DNA of 64,000 bases from Heliorestis acidaminivorans (lineage in GTDB: Bacteria; Bacillota; Desulfitobacteriia; Heliobacteriales; Heliobacteriaceae). A program made the position numbers and the translations under genes. The DNA lies in the NCBI RefSeq assembly GCF_008933955.1, contig NZ_WBXO01000009.1, forward strand, positions 50,239 through 114,238, read 5' to 3'. The notes beneath the pieces were generated by a model that worked only from the letters and a program-made list of their open reading frames with translations, searched no databases and was not told where the DNA came from. Position 1 is the stretch's first letter; every line of letters starts with the position of its first letter. This document shows positions 1 to 8,365 of this stretch, piece by piece.

Positions 1-1751
1 GATCTTTCACGTAATTTATCAACCACACCGATGAGACCTATTAAAGTTTTTTCATGAGCTACATAAAGAACTGTTTCGCCAAGGTTATGCATTCTTGTAG
101 CTTCAAAATCAGCATGTTTGCGCTCAATACCTTCATCGTCCATCCAATGACCACTACCTACTAAGAGTGGTCGACCGTCAATAAGTACGCGGATTCCGTG
201 TCCTATAACAACTTCATCATCTGTATGTTCTGGAATAATTAGCTCCATTTCTCGCGCTTTTTCGACTACAGCGTTAGCTAGTGGGTGATTAGAATGCAAT
301 TCTCCAGAAGCGGCCAGAGCTAATACGTTTTCTGGGCTGTAGTCGTTATGTACGCTAATGATACGGCTTACACGAGGACGACCTTCTGTCAAAGTACCAG
401 TCTTATCGAAAAGAACCGTGTCAAGAGAGCCTGCTTCTTCTAAATAATGACCACCTTTGATTAAGATACCACGTCGAGCACCATTGCCCATAGCGGCACT
501 TACTGCTGTCGGCGTAGCCAAACCAACAGCGCAGGGGCAGGCAATAATCAACATAGTCATAGCTCTTCGGAAATCGCGAGTAACAAAGAAAACAGCCAGA
601 GCTAATAAGAAAGAGAAAGGAACAAAGCGCTCAGAAAAGCGGTCGGCAAAGTTTTGGATAGGCGCACGATGACTTCGTGCATCTTCTACAAGATGAATAA
701 TGCGAGCTAAGGCTGTATCATCTCCAACCTTAGTCGCCAAGACACGTATGTTACCAGTTTCAACCATCGTACCGCTGAAAACACTGTCCCCAGGCTGTTT
801 CATTCGTGGGATAGATTCACCGGTCATCATTGCTTCGTTAACAGCCCCTTGGCCTTCCTGAACTTGACCATCTACAGGAATTTTAGAGCCAGGCTGTAGA
901 ACAACCACATCGCCAGGTACGATATCTTGTACTTGTACTTCTATTTCCACACCATTACGAACTACCCAAGCTTTTTCTTCTTGTACTTCTAATAGCTCTC
1001 GAATAGCTCGGCGAGAACGTTCTAAAGTCAGAGTCTGAAAAAGTGTAGAAAGATTAACTAAGAAAACGACGACCAGTCCAGTAACACTTTCCCGTAAGAG
1101 CAGAGAAACGAGAGTGGCCATGCTAATTAAAAGATCGTTGTTTATCTTTTTGCCACTTAAAGCACTTAAGCCACTACGTAAGATAGGATAGCCAGCTACA
1201 ATTGTTGTAAGGGAAGAAACAGTATGTACGGTACGACTGGCCGATAATATGGAAGGACCTAAGAAAAGCCTTTTTACACCAACCCAAAGCAAGATGGCAC
1301 CTGTAAATACAGATTGGATAATCTGCCTTTTTAAAGGTAGCTCTTCAGGCTCTTCTGCTACAGGGCGACAACGGTTAGTTTTACATAGACTCTTGTTATC
1401 ATCAGAGTTGTCTGTAGAACAAGCAGAGCCTAGGGAGTCCTTCGACTCATCTAAGCTATCTGTACTTGAAGAGGAAGCTTCAGCAAGAGCCGCCGTTAGC
1501 TCCAAGCGTATCAGCGTTTCCTTATCTAGATTTTTTAGCTTTAGTAATTCTTTTTTTATCTCTTCAAGTGGTACTATGGAAGGATCATATAAGACTAAAA
1601 CATTACCAGAAGCAGAGCTAGCTGTAATTTGTTTTATTCCGCCATAGGAAGAGAAAGTCAGTTCAATCACTTTCGCTAATAAAGCATTACTCTGTAACCC
1701 TCGTAAGGACAGACGAACTCTTCCCGGCAGTTTATGAATAACTTCTACCAT
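1..1751 (-). CDS. Heavy-metal-translocating P1B-type ATPase, CtpC-like (C-terminus cut by window edge)
   Basis: An open frame starts at ATG 1751 and runs off the left edge (about 583 residues visible). It carries an N-terminal heavy-metal-associated-like segment (about residues 1-75) and a Ser/Asp-rich linker. Membrane segments follow, then the actuator motif TGES (about residue 310), the intramembrane metal motif CPC in ACPCAVGLATP (about 404) and the phosphorylation motif DKTGT (about 449). The stretch GNGARRGILIKGG after CPC resembles the CtpC branch of metal-exporting P-type ATPases. The nucleotide-binding hinge motif near the C-terminus is outside the window. The role is ATP-driven export of a transition metal across the membrane; the metal cannot be told from sequence alone. 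It lies 2 nt downstream of the DUF5132-like gene and is surely co-transcribed with it. Confidence 0.93.
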   Translation of the reverse strand, partial: MVEVIHKLPGRVRLSLRGLQSNALLAKVIELTFSSYGGIKQITASSASGNVLVLYDPSIVPLEEIKKELLKLKNLDKETLIRLELTAALAEASSSSTDSLDESKDSLGSACSTDNSDDNKSLCKTNRCRPVAEEPEELPLKRQIIQSVFTGAILLWVGVKRLFLGPSILSASRTVHTVSSLTTIVAGYPILRSGLSALSGKKINNDLLISMATLVSLLLRESVTGLVVVFLVNLSTLFQTLTLERSRRAIRELLEVQEEKAWVVRNGVEIEVQVQDIVPGDVVVLQPGSKIPVDGQVQEGQGAVNEAMMTGESIPRMKQPGDSVFSGTMVETGNIRVLATKVGDDTALARIIHLVEDARSHRAPIQNFADRFSERFVPFSFLLALAVFFVTRDFRRAMTMLIIACPCAVGLATPTAVSAAMGNGARRGILIKGGHYLEEAGSLDTVLFDKTGTLTEGRPRVSRIISVHNDYSPENVLALAASGELHSNHPLANAVVEKAREMELIIPEHTDDEVVIGHGIRVLIDGRPLLVGSGHWMDDEGIERKHADFEATRMHNLGETVLYVAHEKTLIGLIGVVDKLRER

Positions 1752-1753
1752 AA

Positions 1754-2251
1754 CTAGGTATCGCCTTGTTCAGTGTTCTTTCCGTTCTTTGGTGTGTCTC
1801 CTGCTGAAGGAGCAATTTCTAGATGGCCTTGAGCTTTAATTGCGCCCTGATTTTCCACAATTGCGGAATTAGAAGGTGCTGTTGTTACAGTACTTGTTAC
1901 TGAAGAAGTTTTTGTAGCATTTACTGACTCTACTTCATTGTTGACACTTTCCTGGCAAGATACTTCTTGTTCTTGCTCAGTGGCCACTTTTTCTTGATAA
2001 TGCTTAAACTGAGCTTCTGCCACAATATCTTCCACGTTTTCTTTCAGTTGAGCACCTTTAGCGACTGCTTTCTCAGTTATGTCAATAGCACCTTGAGTAA
2101 CTTGTACAGCAAGAGGTCTAAGAGCTTTAGCTACGGTAGGAATGAGAGCAGTAGCTACTAAAGTAGCACCAACGCCTAAAGCAAAACCTTTACCACTTTT
2201 ACTTCCCAACAAAGAAAAAAGTTGTTTACGCACACCATTTCCTTGATTCAT
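1754..2251 (-). CDS. DUF5132-like protein paired with the metal ATPase
   Basis: The gene encodes 165 aa. The N-terminal third (residues 18-50) is a Gly/Ala-rich hydrophobic segment. It is followed by an amphipathic region (residues 50-85) and a low-complexity Ser/Thr/Glu-rich tail. This layout resembles the DUF5132 family, which I recall as often sitting next to metal P-type ATPases. The start ATG is preceded by a good AGGGAGG at about 2262. The gene ends 2 nt before the ATPase start, so translational coupling is likely. A role as small membrane partner or chaperone of the ATPase is inference. Confidence 0.7.
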   Translation of the reverse strand: MNQGNGVRKQLFSLLGSKSGKGFALGVGATLVATALIPTVAKALRPLAVQVTQGAIDITEKAVAKGAQLKENVEDIVAEAQFKHYQEKVATEQEQEVSCQESVNNEVESVNATKTSSVTSTVTTAPSNSAIVENQGAIKAQGHLEIAPSAGDTPKNGKNTEQGDT

Positions 2252-2453
2252 GAAAAAACCTCCCTTTGAAAATAAGTATCAACTACATAATCAATTGTAT
2301 TAATATTTGCCAAAAAAGTAAAGCAAAAAGATACACAATTCGACAGGAGCTTTAGTGGAAAAAAGATATGCTAAAAGTTTTTTTTTAGATTGACAGATCT
2401 TATCTAATCTCATATCATGATATTGAAAATCGTTTTCTAGTGAGGTGGCTTTA

Positions 2454-3188
2454 ATGGCATCCTTAGTATCTTCCCGTTTAAGTGAAAAGAGCTTGGTAGA
2501 GAGCCAACACAAAGCACACCAACAAGAGACACAACAAAAAGCTGTAGAAGCAAAAGCCAAGTTACTTCTTCAGCAAGGCAAATCTATCATTAAGGTCCAT
2601 TGCCATAACTTCGAAGAGCAATGGCGTCAGAAAATGAATCAGGAAATTGATAATGTAACTGAACAAGCTTATACTTTGTTAAAATATAAGGAATCTGATT
2701 TTCTTCCTACTGGTAATGATTTACAAAAATTATTAGAAGATATTCGCTTTGACTTAAATAGGATTCATTCAGAAAAGTTCGGAGAAAAACTTTCTTTACC
2801 AACTTACCTCCCTTATCCGTCAACAATTCAACAAGGAGTAAGGGAGCAGAAAGCGACCTTACTCTTAACGGGCTTTGCAGAAAAGCAATACAATCAACTA
2901 TGGAATCATACTTTGCAGTTAGCCGTCCCTTCATCAATACCTAAGTGGGGAAAAAGCTTACTACAACAAGGCATGTCTTCCTTAGGTATCGGTTCTTTAC
3001 TATTGAGTGTTAATGAATGCACTTATGAACAAGAAAAAAAACGTTACCGTCAACAGATTATTACTCGCTTTGACGGATTGCTTTGCCGTTGGCGACATTA
3101 CTTGTTAGAGCAATGGCAGGAGCAATTTCAAAGAGCTTTGTACTCTTGGTATGATCAACAAGTTGCCTCTCTCGAAAAACAGAAGTAA
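2454..3188 (+). CDS. Hypothetical Gln/Glu-rich protein divergent from the metal ATPase pair
   Basis: The protein has 244 aa and I do not recognise it. ATG 2454 is preferred over the in-frame GTG at 2445, because that GTG is part of the SD (GAGGTGG, 2442-2448). The protein is rich in Gln, Glu and Lys, with long predicted helices at residues 15-75 and 200-240. One moderately hydrophobic stretch (about residues 165-185, GMSSLGIGSLLLS) could touch a membrane. No catalytic motif is visible. It is divergent from the DUF5132/P-type ATPase pair, so a shared control region (2252-2453) is possible. A bidirectional-looking terminator follows at 3230. Confidence 0.75.
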   Translation: MASLVSSRLSEKSLVESQHKAHQQETQQKAVEAKAKLLLQQGKSIIKVHCHNFEEQWRQKMNQEIDNVTEQAYTLLKYKESDFLPTGNDLQKLLEDIRFDLNRIHSEKFGEKLSLPTYLPYPSTIQQGVREQKATLLLTGFAEKQYNQLWNHTLQLAVPSSIPKWGKSLLQQGMSSLGIGSLLLSVNECTYEQEKKRYRQQIITRFDGLLCRWRHYLLEQWQEQFQRALYSWYDQQVASLEKQK

Positions 3189-3229
3189 GCAATAGGACTA
3201 ATCAGTAAATATATTATATAAGAGAATGA

Positions 3230-3275
3230 ATAAAGGCCATGACAGTATTACTTACTGTGTGGCCTTTATCGTTTT
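3230..3275 (+). terminator. Rho-independent terminator after the 2454-3188 gene
   Basis: A 10-bp stem (3230-3239 with 3260-3269) is followed by an inner stem acagta/tactgt and then a T-rich tract. It also stands at the 3' side of the convergent YbjQ-family gene and may serve both. Confidence 0.75.
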
Positions 3276-3334
3276 TCCTAGATGTATTAAGTTAATAAAT
3301 GTGAAGCTATAGAGTTATTTAATTTTCACCTTTA

Positions 3335-3652
3335 TTACTGACTAGTTTTCACAGCTGTACCAAAGACGAGAACTTCAGCAGCTCCTTGCATAATCGACGA
3401 TGTAGAGAATCGTACATTAACAACAGCATCAGCGCCAAGCATTCTTGCTTCTTCGAGCATCGCTTCTATGGCTAAGTTTCGTGCTTCATTTACCATTTTG
3501 CCATACTCCTTCATTTCACCGCCTACTAATTGGCGTAGCCCTGAAACTATGTCACTACCGATATGCTTGGCTCGAATACTACTTCCTCTAACTAGGCCTA
3601 AGGTTTGAACGATTTTTCGGTCGGCAATCGTTTCCGTATTAGTAATTAACAT
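3335..3652 (-). CDS. YbjQ/UPF0145 family protein
   Basis: The protein has 105 aa, starting at ATG 3652 behind a strong AGGAGGT at 3661-3667; the longer frame to 3736 has no such site. The sequence shows the usual UPF0145 features: the opening TET-I...R.I.QTLG-V-G, the central charged helix with AR..A...M..EA..LGADAVV.VR, and a C-terminal beta strand ending in G.AV. The family forms pentameric heavy-metal-binding-domain-like (YbjQ) folds of unknown function. Length agrees with the family. It appears to be a single-gene unit. Confidence 0.9.
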   Translation of the reverse strand: MLITNTETIADRKIVQTLGLVRGSSIRAKHIGSDIVSGLRQLVGGEMKEYGKMVNEARNLAIEAMLEEARMLGADAVVNVRFSTSSIMQGAAEVLVFGTAVKTSQ

Positions 3653-3998
3653 AGAAAAACACCTCCTTATCTTGAATCTATAGTGTTTTTTCTGCACAGA
3701 TAATCTATTCCCTTGCTTTTTAGCTAAAAAAACCAATAAATCTCTTTATAGAGAGTAGAGTTAGGATGAGAAGCCTATCTTGTAACTCAAGAGCAGGCTT
3801 TTTGCTATTTCTGGGAATGAAAAAACCTTGTACCGCACTAGCACATGAATGTAAAATAATTGTATGAAAAAGAGAGTATTGCATAGTACTTATACATTTA
3901 ATGTTTAGTCCCTTTTCTTAGGCGATGTTATAAAGAGGCCAGTTATCAAATAATAAATTTACAAGCAAAGTCGTCCCTTAAGAAAGTAGGTGAATTCA
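3653..3998. other. Intergenic region with an orphan hairpin
   Basis: This 346-bp gap lies between the YbjQ gene (-) and the ABC exporter operon (+). It holds a + strand terminator-like hairpin (about 3771-3806) with no gene upstream of it on that strand. I see no clear promoter with good -35 and -10 boxes, and no coding potential. Confidence 0.5.
3771..3806 (+). terminator. Orphan terminator-like hairpin
   Basis: The stem aagcct/aggctt contains an inner cttg/caag pairing and is followed by TTT. No + strand gene precedes it, so it may end a short RNA or act as an attenuator ahead of the ABC exporter operon. Confidence 0.45.
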
Positions 3999-4703
3999 AT
4001 GGATCCTATCTTTCGCACTGAAAAATTAAGCAGGCTTTATCAAATGGGTGAAGTCACCGTTCCTGCGCTAGTAGATGCTACTTTCGAGATAAACCTAGGG
4101 GAACTTGTGGTCATTCTCGGTCCTTCTGGTTCTGGCAAAAGCACCCTCCTAAACCTTTTAGGTGGCCTTGATTCAGCTACTTCAGGTCACTGTTATTATC
4201 GAGGACAAGATCTATCTTCTTTTAATGAAAAAGCTTTGACTAATTATCGTCGCAATGCTGTGGGTTTTATTTTTCAATTTTACAATCTTTTGCCGGCCCT
4301 TACGGTTCGTGAAAACGTAGAAATGGGAGCTACCTTAGTTAAAACCCCCTTAGATATAGATGAAGTATTAGAACATGTAGGACTAGCAGAGCGAGCTAGT
4401 CACTTCCCAGCGCAATTATCAGGAGGAGAGCAACAGCGCGTTGCTATAGCAAGAGCGGCCGCCAAAAATCCTGATGTGTTACTTTGTGATGAGCCAACAG
4501 GCGCTCTCGACCTTTCTATTGGCCGCAAAGTTCTAGATTTTCTACAAAAGTTTAACCAAGAGCAAGGCAAAACAGTTTTTATCATTACTCACAACGGTGC
4601 AATTGCTCAGATGGCTCACCGTGTGCTGGTCATGGGCAGTGGGCGCATTGTGGAAAACAGGATTAACGCCCAGCCTTGTGCGGCTGAGGAGGTGACCTGG
4701 TGA
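3999..4703 (+). CDS. ABC exporter ATP-binding subunit (MacB/LolD type)
   Basis: The protein has 234 aa. ATG 3999 is chosen because the in-frame GTG at 3990 lies inside the SD (AGGTG). It has Walker A GPSGSGKST (about residue 40), a Q-loop in FQFYNLLP, signature LSGGEQQRVAIARA (about residue 140), Walker B LLCDEPTGALD and H-loop ITHN. The combination matches the MacB/LolD/FtsE-like subfamily that powers mechanotransmission exporters. It overlaps the permease gene by 4 nt. With the permease and HlyD-like adaptor it forms a three-gene exporter; the substrate (peptide, antibiotic or lipid) is unknown. Confidence 0.93.
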   Translation: MDPIFRTEKLSRLYQMGEVTVPALVDATFEINLGELVVILGPSGSGKSTLLNLLGGLDSATSGHCYYRGQDLSSFNEKALTNYRRNAVGFIFQFYNLLPALTVRENVEMGATLVKTPLDIDEVLEHVGLAERASHFPAQLSGGEQQRVAIARAAAKNPDVLLCDEPTGALDLSIGRKVLDFLQKFNQEQGKTVFIITHNGAIAQMAHRVLVMGSGRIVENRINAQPCAAEEVTW

Positions 4704-7054
4704 TACTATGGCGCAAGCTTTGGCGCGAAGTACAAGGGCGCAAAGGAACTTTAATTGCCGCCTCCTTAGTCATGACTGTTGGTGTCATGATTTTTATTGC
4801 TTTTTTCTCAACGAGTCGCAACCTTTACCAAGCCAAAGAGTCCTACTATGAAGAGCTCCAATTTGCTCACATCTTTGCCCAGGTACGGCAAATTCCAGAA
4901 ACAGAACTTGAATACCTGCAGGGCTTACCGGGTCTAGAAGCTTTAGAAGGTCGCATAGTTCAAGATCTTTCTTTGCAAGACGGTAAGACTTTACGTCTCA
5001 TATCTTTACCTGAAGATAGAACTAGTCAGGTTAACGACATACGTTTTGTAGAAGGTAGTCGTTCAGAGAATGCTCTCGCCAATCTTGTTCTTGATCCGGC
5101 TTTTGCAACAGCTAATGCTTTGCAAGTTGGTGATTTTGTAGAGTTGCTAGTCAAGGGACGCTTAGTAAGCCTTGAGATAACAGGCCTGGCTATTAGCGCT
5201 GAATATATCTATACCTTGCGAGACGGTGCTGAAATGGCACCTGATCCGGAAGGCTTTGGTATTGCTTACATAACTCATGAACGAGCTCAGGAGCTATTTG
5301 ATTTACAAGGCCTCTATAATGAAATAGTTTTTCGAAGTTCTAGCTCCGATAGTGCGTCTATCATGGCATTAAAGGATCTGCTAGAAGAAGAATTAAAACC
5401 TTACGGGCTTATATCGATTTATGATCGAGAAAAGCAGATTAGCCATGCTGTCTTAATGCAGGAGATCGAAGGTCTGGAAATAATGGCCTCTTACATGGCT
5501 GTTGTATTTTTGCTTTTATCTAGTTTCATGCTCTTTAACTTACTTCATCGCTTAGTAAAAAGTCAGAGAAAGCAGATTGGAACTTTACTAGCTTTTGGTT
5601 ATCATCCTCGGCAAATTTTATTACATTTCATGGTCTGGGGTTTAGGTGTTGCTTTTCTTGGTTGGCTTTTTGGCGTCTTACTTGGAACAACAGTAGCTAA
5701 TGGCCTTACAGAATACTTGGTTACTTACTTTAAGTTACCTGATGTATTCATCGGCTTTGATGGTCAGCGCATGGCCATAGCCTTTTTCTTAGCCGCTTTG
5801 GGAGGTGCTTTAGCTGGTTACTTAGGAGCTAGAAGTGTTTTGCGCCTAGAGCCTGCTGAAGCTATGCGCGCTGAAGCACCACAAAGTGGAAAAGCCTGGC
5901 CGCTTCATCGACTTCCTTTTTGGCCTCTCTTGCCTTTTACTAGTAAACTGATTTTGCGTAACTTACTGCGCAATCCAGGACGCTCTCTTTTAACTTTTGT
6001 AGGCTTGCTAATTGCATATATTCTAACTGTTACTGGTATGGCCTTAGATGATTCAGTAAATTACATGTTCGAGGACTACTATGTAGAGAGTCAGCCTTTT
6101 GATTATCAAGTCTATTTAGCACAGCCTTTACCGGCTGATGATGTAATAAGTGAGATCGAAGCTTGGCCAGAAGTTCACTTTGCTGAAGGGCACTTGATTA
6201 TTCCGGCACGATTAAAAAGTAGAGGAGCTAGTGAAGAAGTAGCTCTCCTTGGTATAGAAGAAGAGGGGCGACTCTATCGATTGCTTGATAAGGAGGGGGC
6301 TGATCAAGTCCTCTATGCAGAAGGTCTTACCTTATCGGAGCGATTAGCAGAACAACTTAATGTAAAAGCCGGTGACACAGTTCAGGTAGAATTTTTACTA
6401 GGTGAACCTTTGGAAGAACTTTGGACTATTGCTCAAGTAATACCCCAATATATTGGTTATAATGCCTTTTTGCCAAGACAAGTAGCTAGTAAGGTCATAG
6501 GAGAAAGAGATGTTACTACTTCTCTCTTGCTCAAAGTAGAACCGACCCTACAGGAATCGCTAGAAGAAAAATTGCAAGAAGCTGATGGAATTAATACTTA
6601 CCTCAGTCAGATCAGACTGCAAAACAACTTAGCTGAATTGATGGAAACGATGATCTACACATCTATCGTAATTGTTACTTTTGCTATGATCTCAGGAGTG
6701 ACAAGCCTTTATGCTGTCACATCCTTAAACTTAGAAGAACGGCGCAGTGAATTAGCAACCTTAAAAGTGCTCGGCTTTTCCAAAGGTCAGATGCTAGCCA
6801 TGATTGCAGGAGAAAATGGATTATTGGCCCTAGGCGCTGTTCTTGCAGGCATTCCCTTGAGTACAGCCTTAGTTGCGGCCTTGCTTAAAGCAACATCAAC
6901 TGATTTTTATGAAGTGCCACTGTATTATTCCGTTGATGTCTTTCTCTGGGCCGGCTTGGCTATAGTTAGCTTTGTATTACTAGCTCACTTATTGCTTTAT
7001 CGCAAACTAGTTCATTTTGATATGGTTGAAGTTTTCAAGGAAAGGGAGGGTTAG
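4700..7054 (+). CDS. FtsX-like ABC permease, duplicated-domain type
   Basis: The protein has 784 aa. A transmembrane helix at residues 18-38 is followed by an extracytoplasmic domain (about 40-250). A three-helix FtsX block spans about 255-385. A second helix near 425-445 is followed by another extracytoplasmic domain, and a final FtsX block covers about 650-775 with the typical ERR.ELATLKVLGFSK.Q coupling helix. The tandem arrangement is typical of long permeases that work as one polypeptide with a MacB-type ATPase. Both junctions, with the ATPase gene and with the adaptor gene, overlap or abut, showing an operon. Confidence 0.92.
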   Translation: MILWRKLWREVQGRKGTLIAASLVMTVGVMIFIAFFSTSRNLYQAKESYYEELQFAHIFAQVRQIPETELEYLQGLPGLEALEGRIVQDLSLQDGKTLRLISLPEDRTSQVNDIRFVEGSRSENALANLVLDPAFATANALQVGDFVELLVKGRLVSLEITGLAISAEYIYTLRDGAEMAPDPEGFGIAYITHERAQELFDLQGLYNEIVFRSSSSDSASIMALKDLLEEELKPYGLISIYDREKQISHAVLMQEIEGLEIMASYMAVVFLLLSSFMLFNLLHRLVKSQRKQIGTLLAFGYHPRQILLHFMVWGLGVAFLGWLFGVLLGTTVANGLTEYLVTYFKLPDVFIGFDGQRMAIAFFLAALGGALAGYLGARSVLRLEPAEAMRAEAPQSGKAWPLHRLPFWPLLPFTSKLILRNLLRNPGRSLLTFVGLLIAYILTVTGMALDDSVNYMFEDYYVESQPFDYQVYLAQPLPADDVISEIEAWPEVHFAEGHLIIPARLKSRGASEEVALLGIEEEGRLYRLLDKEGADQVLYAEGLTLSERLAEQLNVKAGDTVQVEFLLGEPLEELWTIAQVIPQYIGYNAFLPRQVASKVIGERDVTTSLLLKVEPTLQESLEEKLQEADGINTYLSQIRLQNNLAELMETMIYTSIVIVTFAMISGVTSLYAVTSLNLEERRSELATLKVLGFSKGQMLAMIAGENGLLALGAVLAGIPLSTALVAALLKATSTDFYEVPLYYSVDVFLWAGLAIVSFVLLAHLLLYRKLVHFDMVEVFKEREG

Positions 7055-7059
7055 TGGTA

Positions 7060-8292
7060 ATGATTAAGAAAAAATGGCTTCTCTGGTCACTACCAGTGCT
7101 ATTAATTATCTTGTTGCTTTTCTATTGGGCTACCACAACAGCTAATGGTAATATCGAAGTTCAGAAGCCTCAAGTTGGAAGTCTAGAAGTGCAATGGAAA
7201 GAGCGAGGTTACCTAGTAGCTCAAGAAGAACAGGTTCTTTATCCTCCAGTAGCAACTAAAGTTTTGGAAGTAGCCAAAAAAAGTGGTGATGTGGTAGCCA
7301 AAGGAGACTTTCTTTTGCGCCTTGATAACCGCCCTTTACAAGAGCGGCTAGCTCAGCTTGAAGCACAGCGAGAATTGATTATGGCTGAAGTGAATCAGGA
7401 AGCGAAAGTCTGGCAAGTTGCCATCGTGGCAGAAGAAATAGAACAAAGCAGGCTAAAACTTGCAGAACTAGCTACAGAGCGTGAACGAGTTGAACAGCTA
7501 GTCTCAGCAGGCGCTGTACCTCCTGTAGAATTAGAAAAAATTGAAAATAGAATAGCTTTAGAACAAAGCCGCCTTGCTCAAGCAGAAGCGCAGTATGAGC
7601 AGGCACAGGTACTGCGTGATCAAGGTGACTGGACTGAACGATTACGAGCAATAGAAGCAGAGAAAGCAGGCTTAATTGGAGATTTAGCGACTCTTGAGAT
7701 TCGAGCACCCTTTTCAGGCACTATTAGTGAAATGAACCTTTATCGTGGCCAACTAGTAGACCCTTCTAGACCCTTATTGAACCTGACAGGCAAGAAAGAT
7801 CTGGAGATACAAGTAGATGTGCTACATGAAGAAGTGAACAAAGTTCATAAAGGGCAAGAAGTAGTAGTAAGTCATCGGGGCACAGGCAAAAGTGTACAGG
7901 CTAAAGTAGACAGAATTGGAACTAGAGCAGAAGCAAAAATCTCACCTTTAGGATTAGAACAACGTCGCGTACCTGTCTACATAACTGTCGACCCCATACC
8001 AGAACAATGGCTTGAAGGCTTTCCCATCGATGTTACTTTCTCTTGGACTACTGAAGAAAGTTTGCTTATTCCACGCAGTGCTCTTTTAGCAACTGCCGAA
8101 GGGACTTTTCTTTATCTCATGGAAAATGAAGAAGTGAAGCAAGCGCCTGTTAGCATTGGCATTATAGCTAATGAGAAAGTACAAGTCTTAGCAGGACTAC
8201 AAGGTGATGAGGAGATAATACTTTCCCCAGAAAATGTTAAGGTGGGCCAAAAAATAAAAGCTACTCAGCTCTCTTTCACTTCCTCTGAATAA
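7060..8292 (+). CDS. HlyD/MacA-type periplasmic adaptor of the ABC exporter
   Basis: The protein has 410 aa. ATG 7060 has a well-spaced GGGAGG at 7044-7049; GTG 7054 is a close alternative that overlaps the stop of the permease gene. It shows an N-terminal membrane anchor (about residues 5-25), a split biotinyl-lipoyl-like domain, and a Glu/Gln/Leu-rich coiled-coil hairpin (about 95-205). A beta-barrel and membrane-proximal domain follow. Glu-rich, Lys-rich heptads dominate the hairpin. It should bridge the FtsX-type permease to the outside or wall face. In a monoderm it probably helps export amphipathic compounds; the substrate is not deducible. Confidence 0.9.
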   Translation: MIKKKWLLWSLPVLLIILLLFYWATTTANGNIEVQKPQVGSLEVQWKERGYLVAQEEQVLYPPVATKVLEVAKKSGDVVAKGDFLLRLDNRPLQERLAQLEAQRELIMAEVNQEAKVWQVAIVAEEIEQSRLKLAELATERERVEQLVSAGAVPPVELEKIENRIALEQSRLAQAEAQYEQAQVLRDQGDWTERLRAIEAEKAGLIGDLATLEIRAPFSGTISEMNLYRGQLVDPSRPLLNLTGKKDLEIQVDVLHEEVNKVHKGQEVVVSHRGTGKSVQAKVDRIGTRAEAKISPLGLEQRRVPVYITVDPIPEQWLEGFPIDVTFSWTTEESLLIPRSALLATAEGTFLYLMENEEVKQAPVSIGIIANEKVQVLAGLQGDEEIILSPENVKVGQKIKATQLSFTSSE

Positions 8293-8365
8293 GTTGTATA
8301 CTAATATGATGTGATGTTAGTCAGATTGGTCTATTCTTAAGAATTAGCCTGGAGGAAGAAATATA

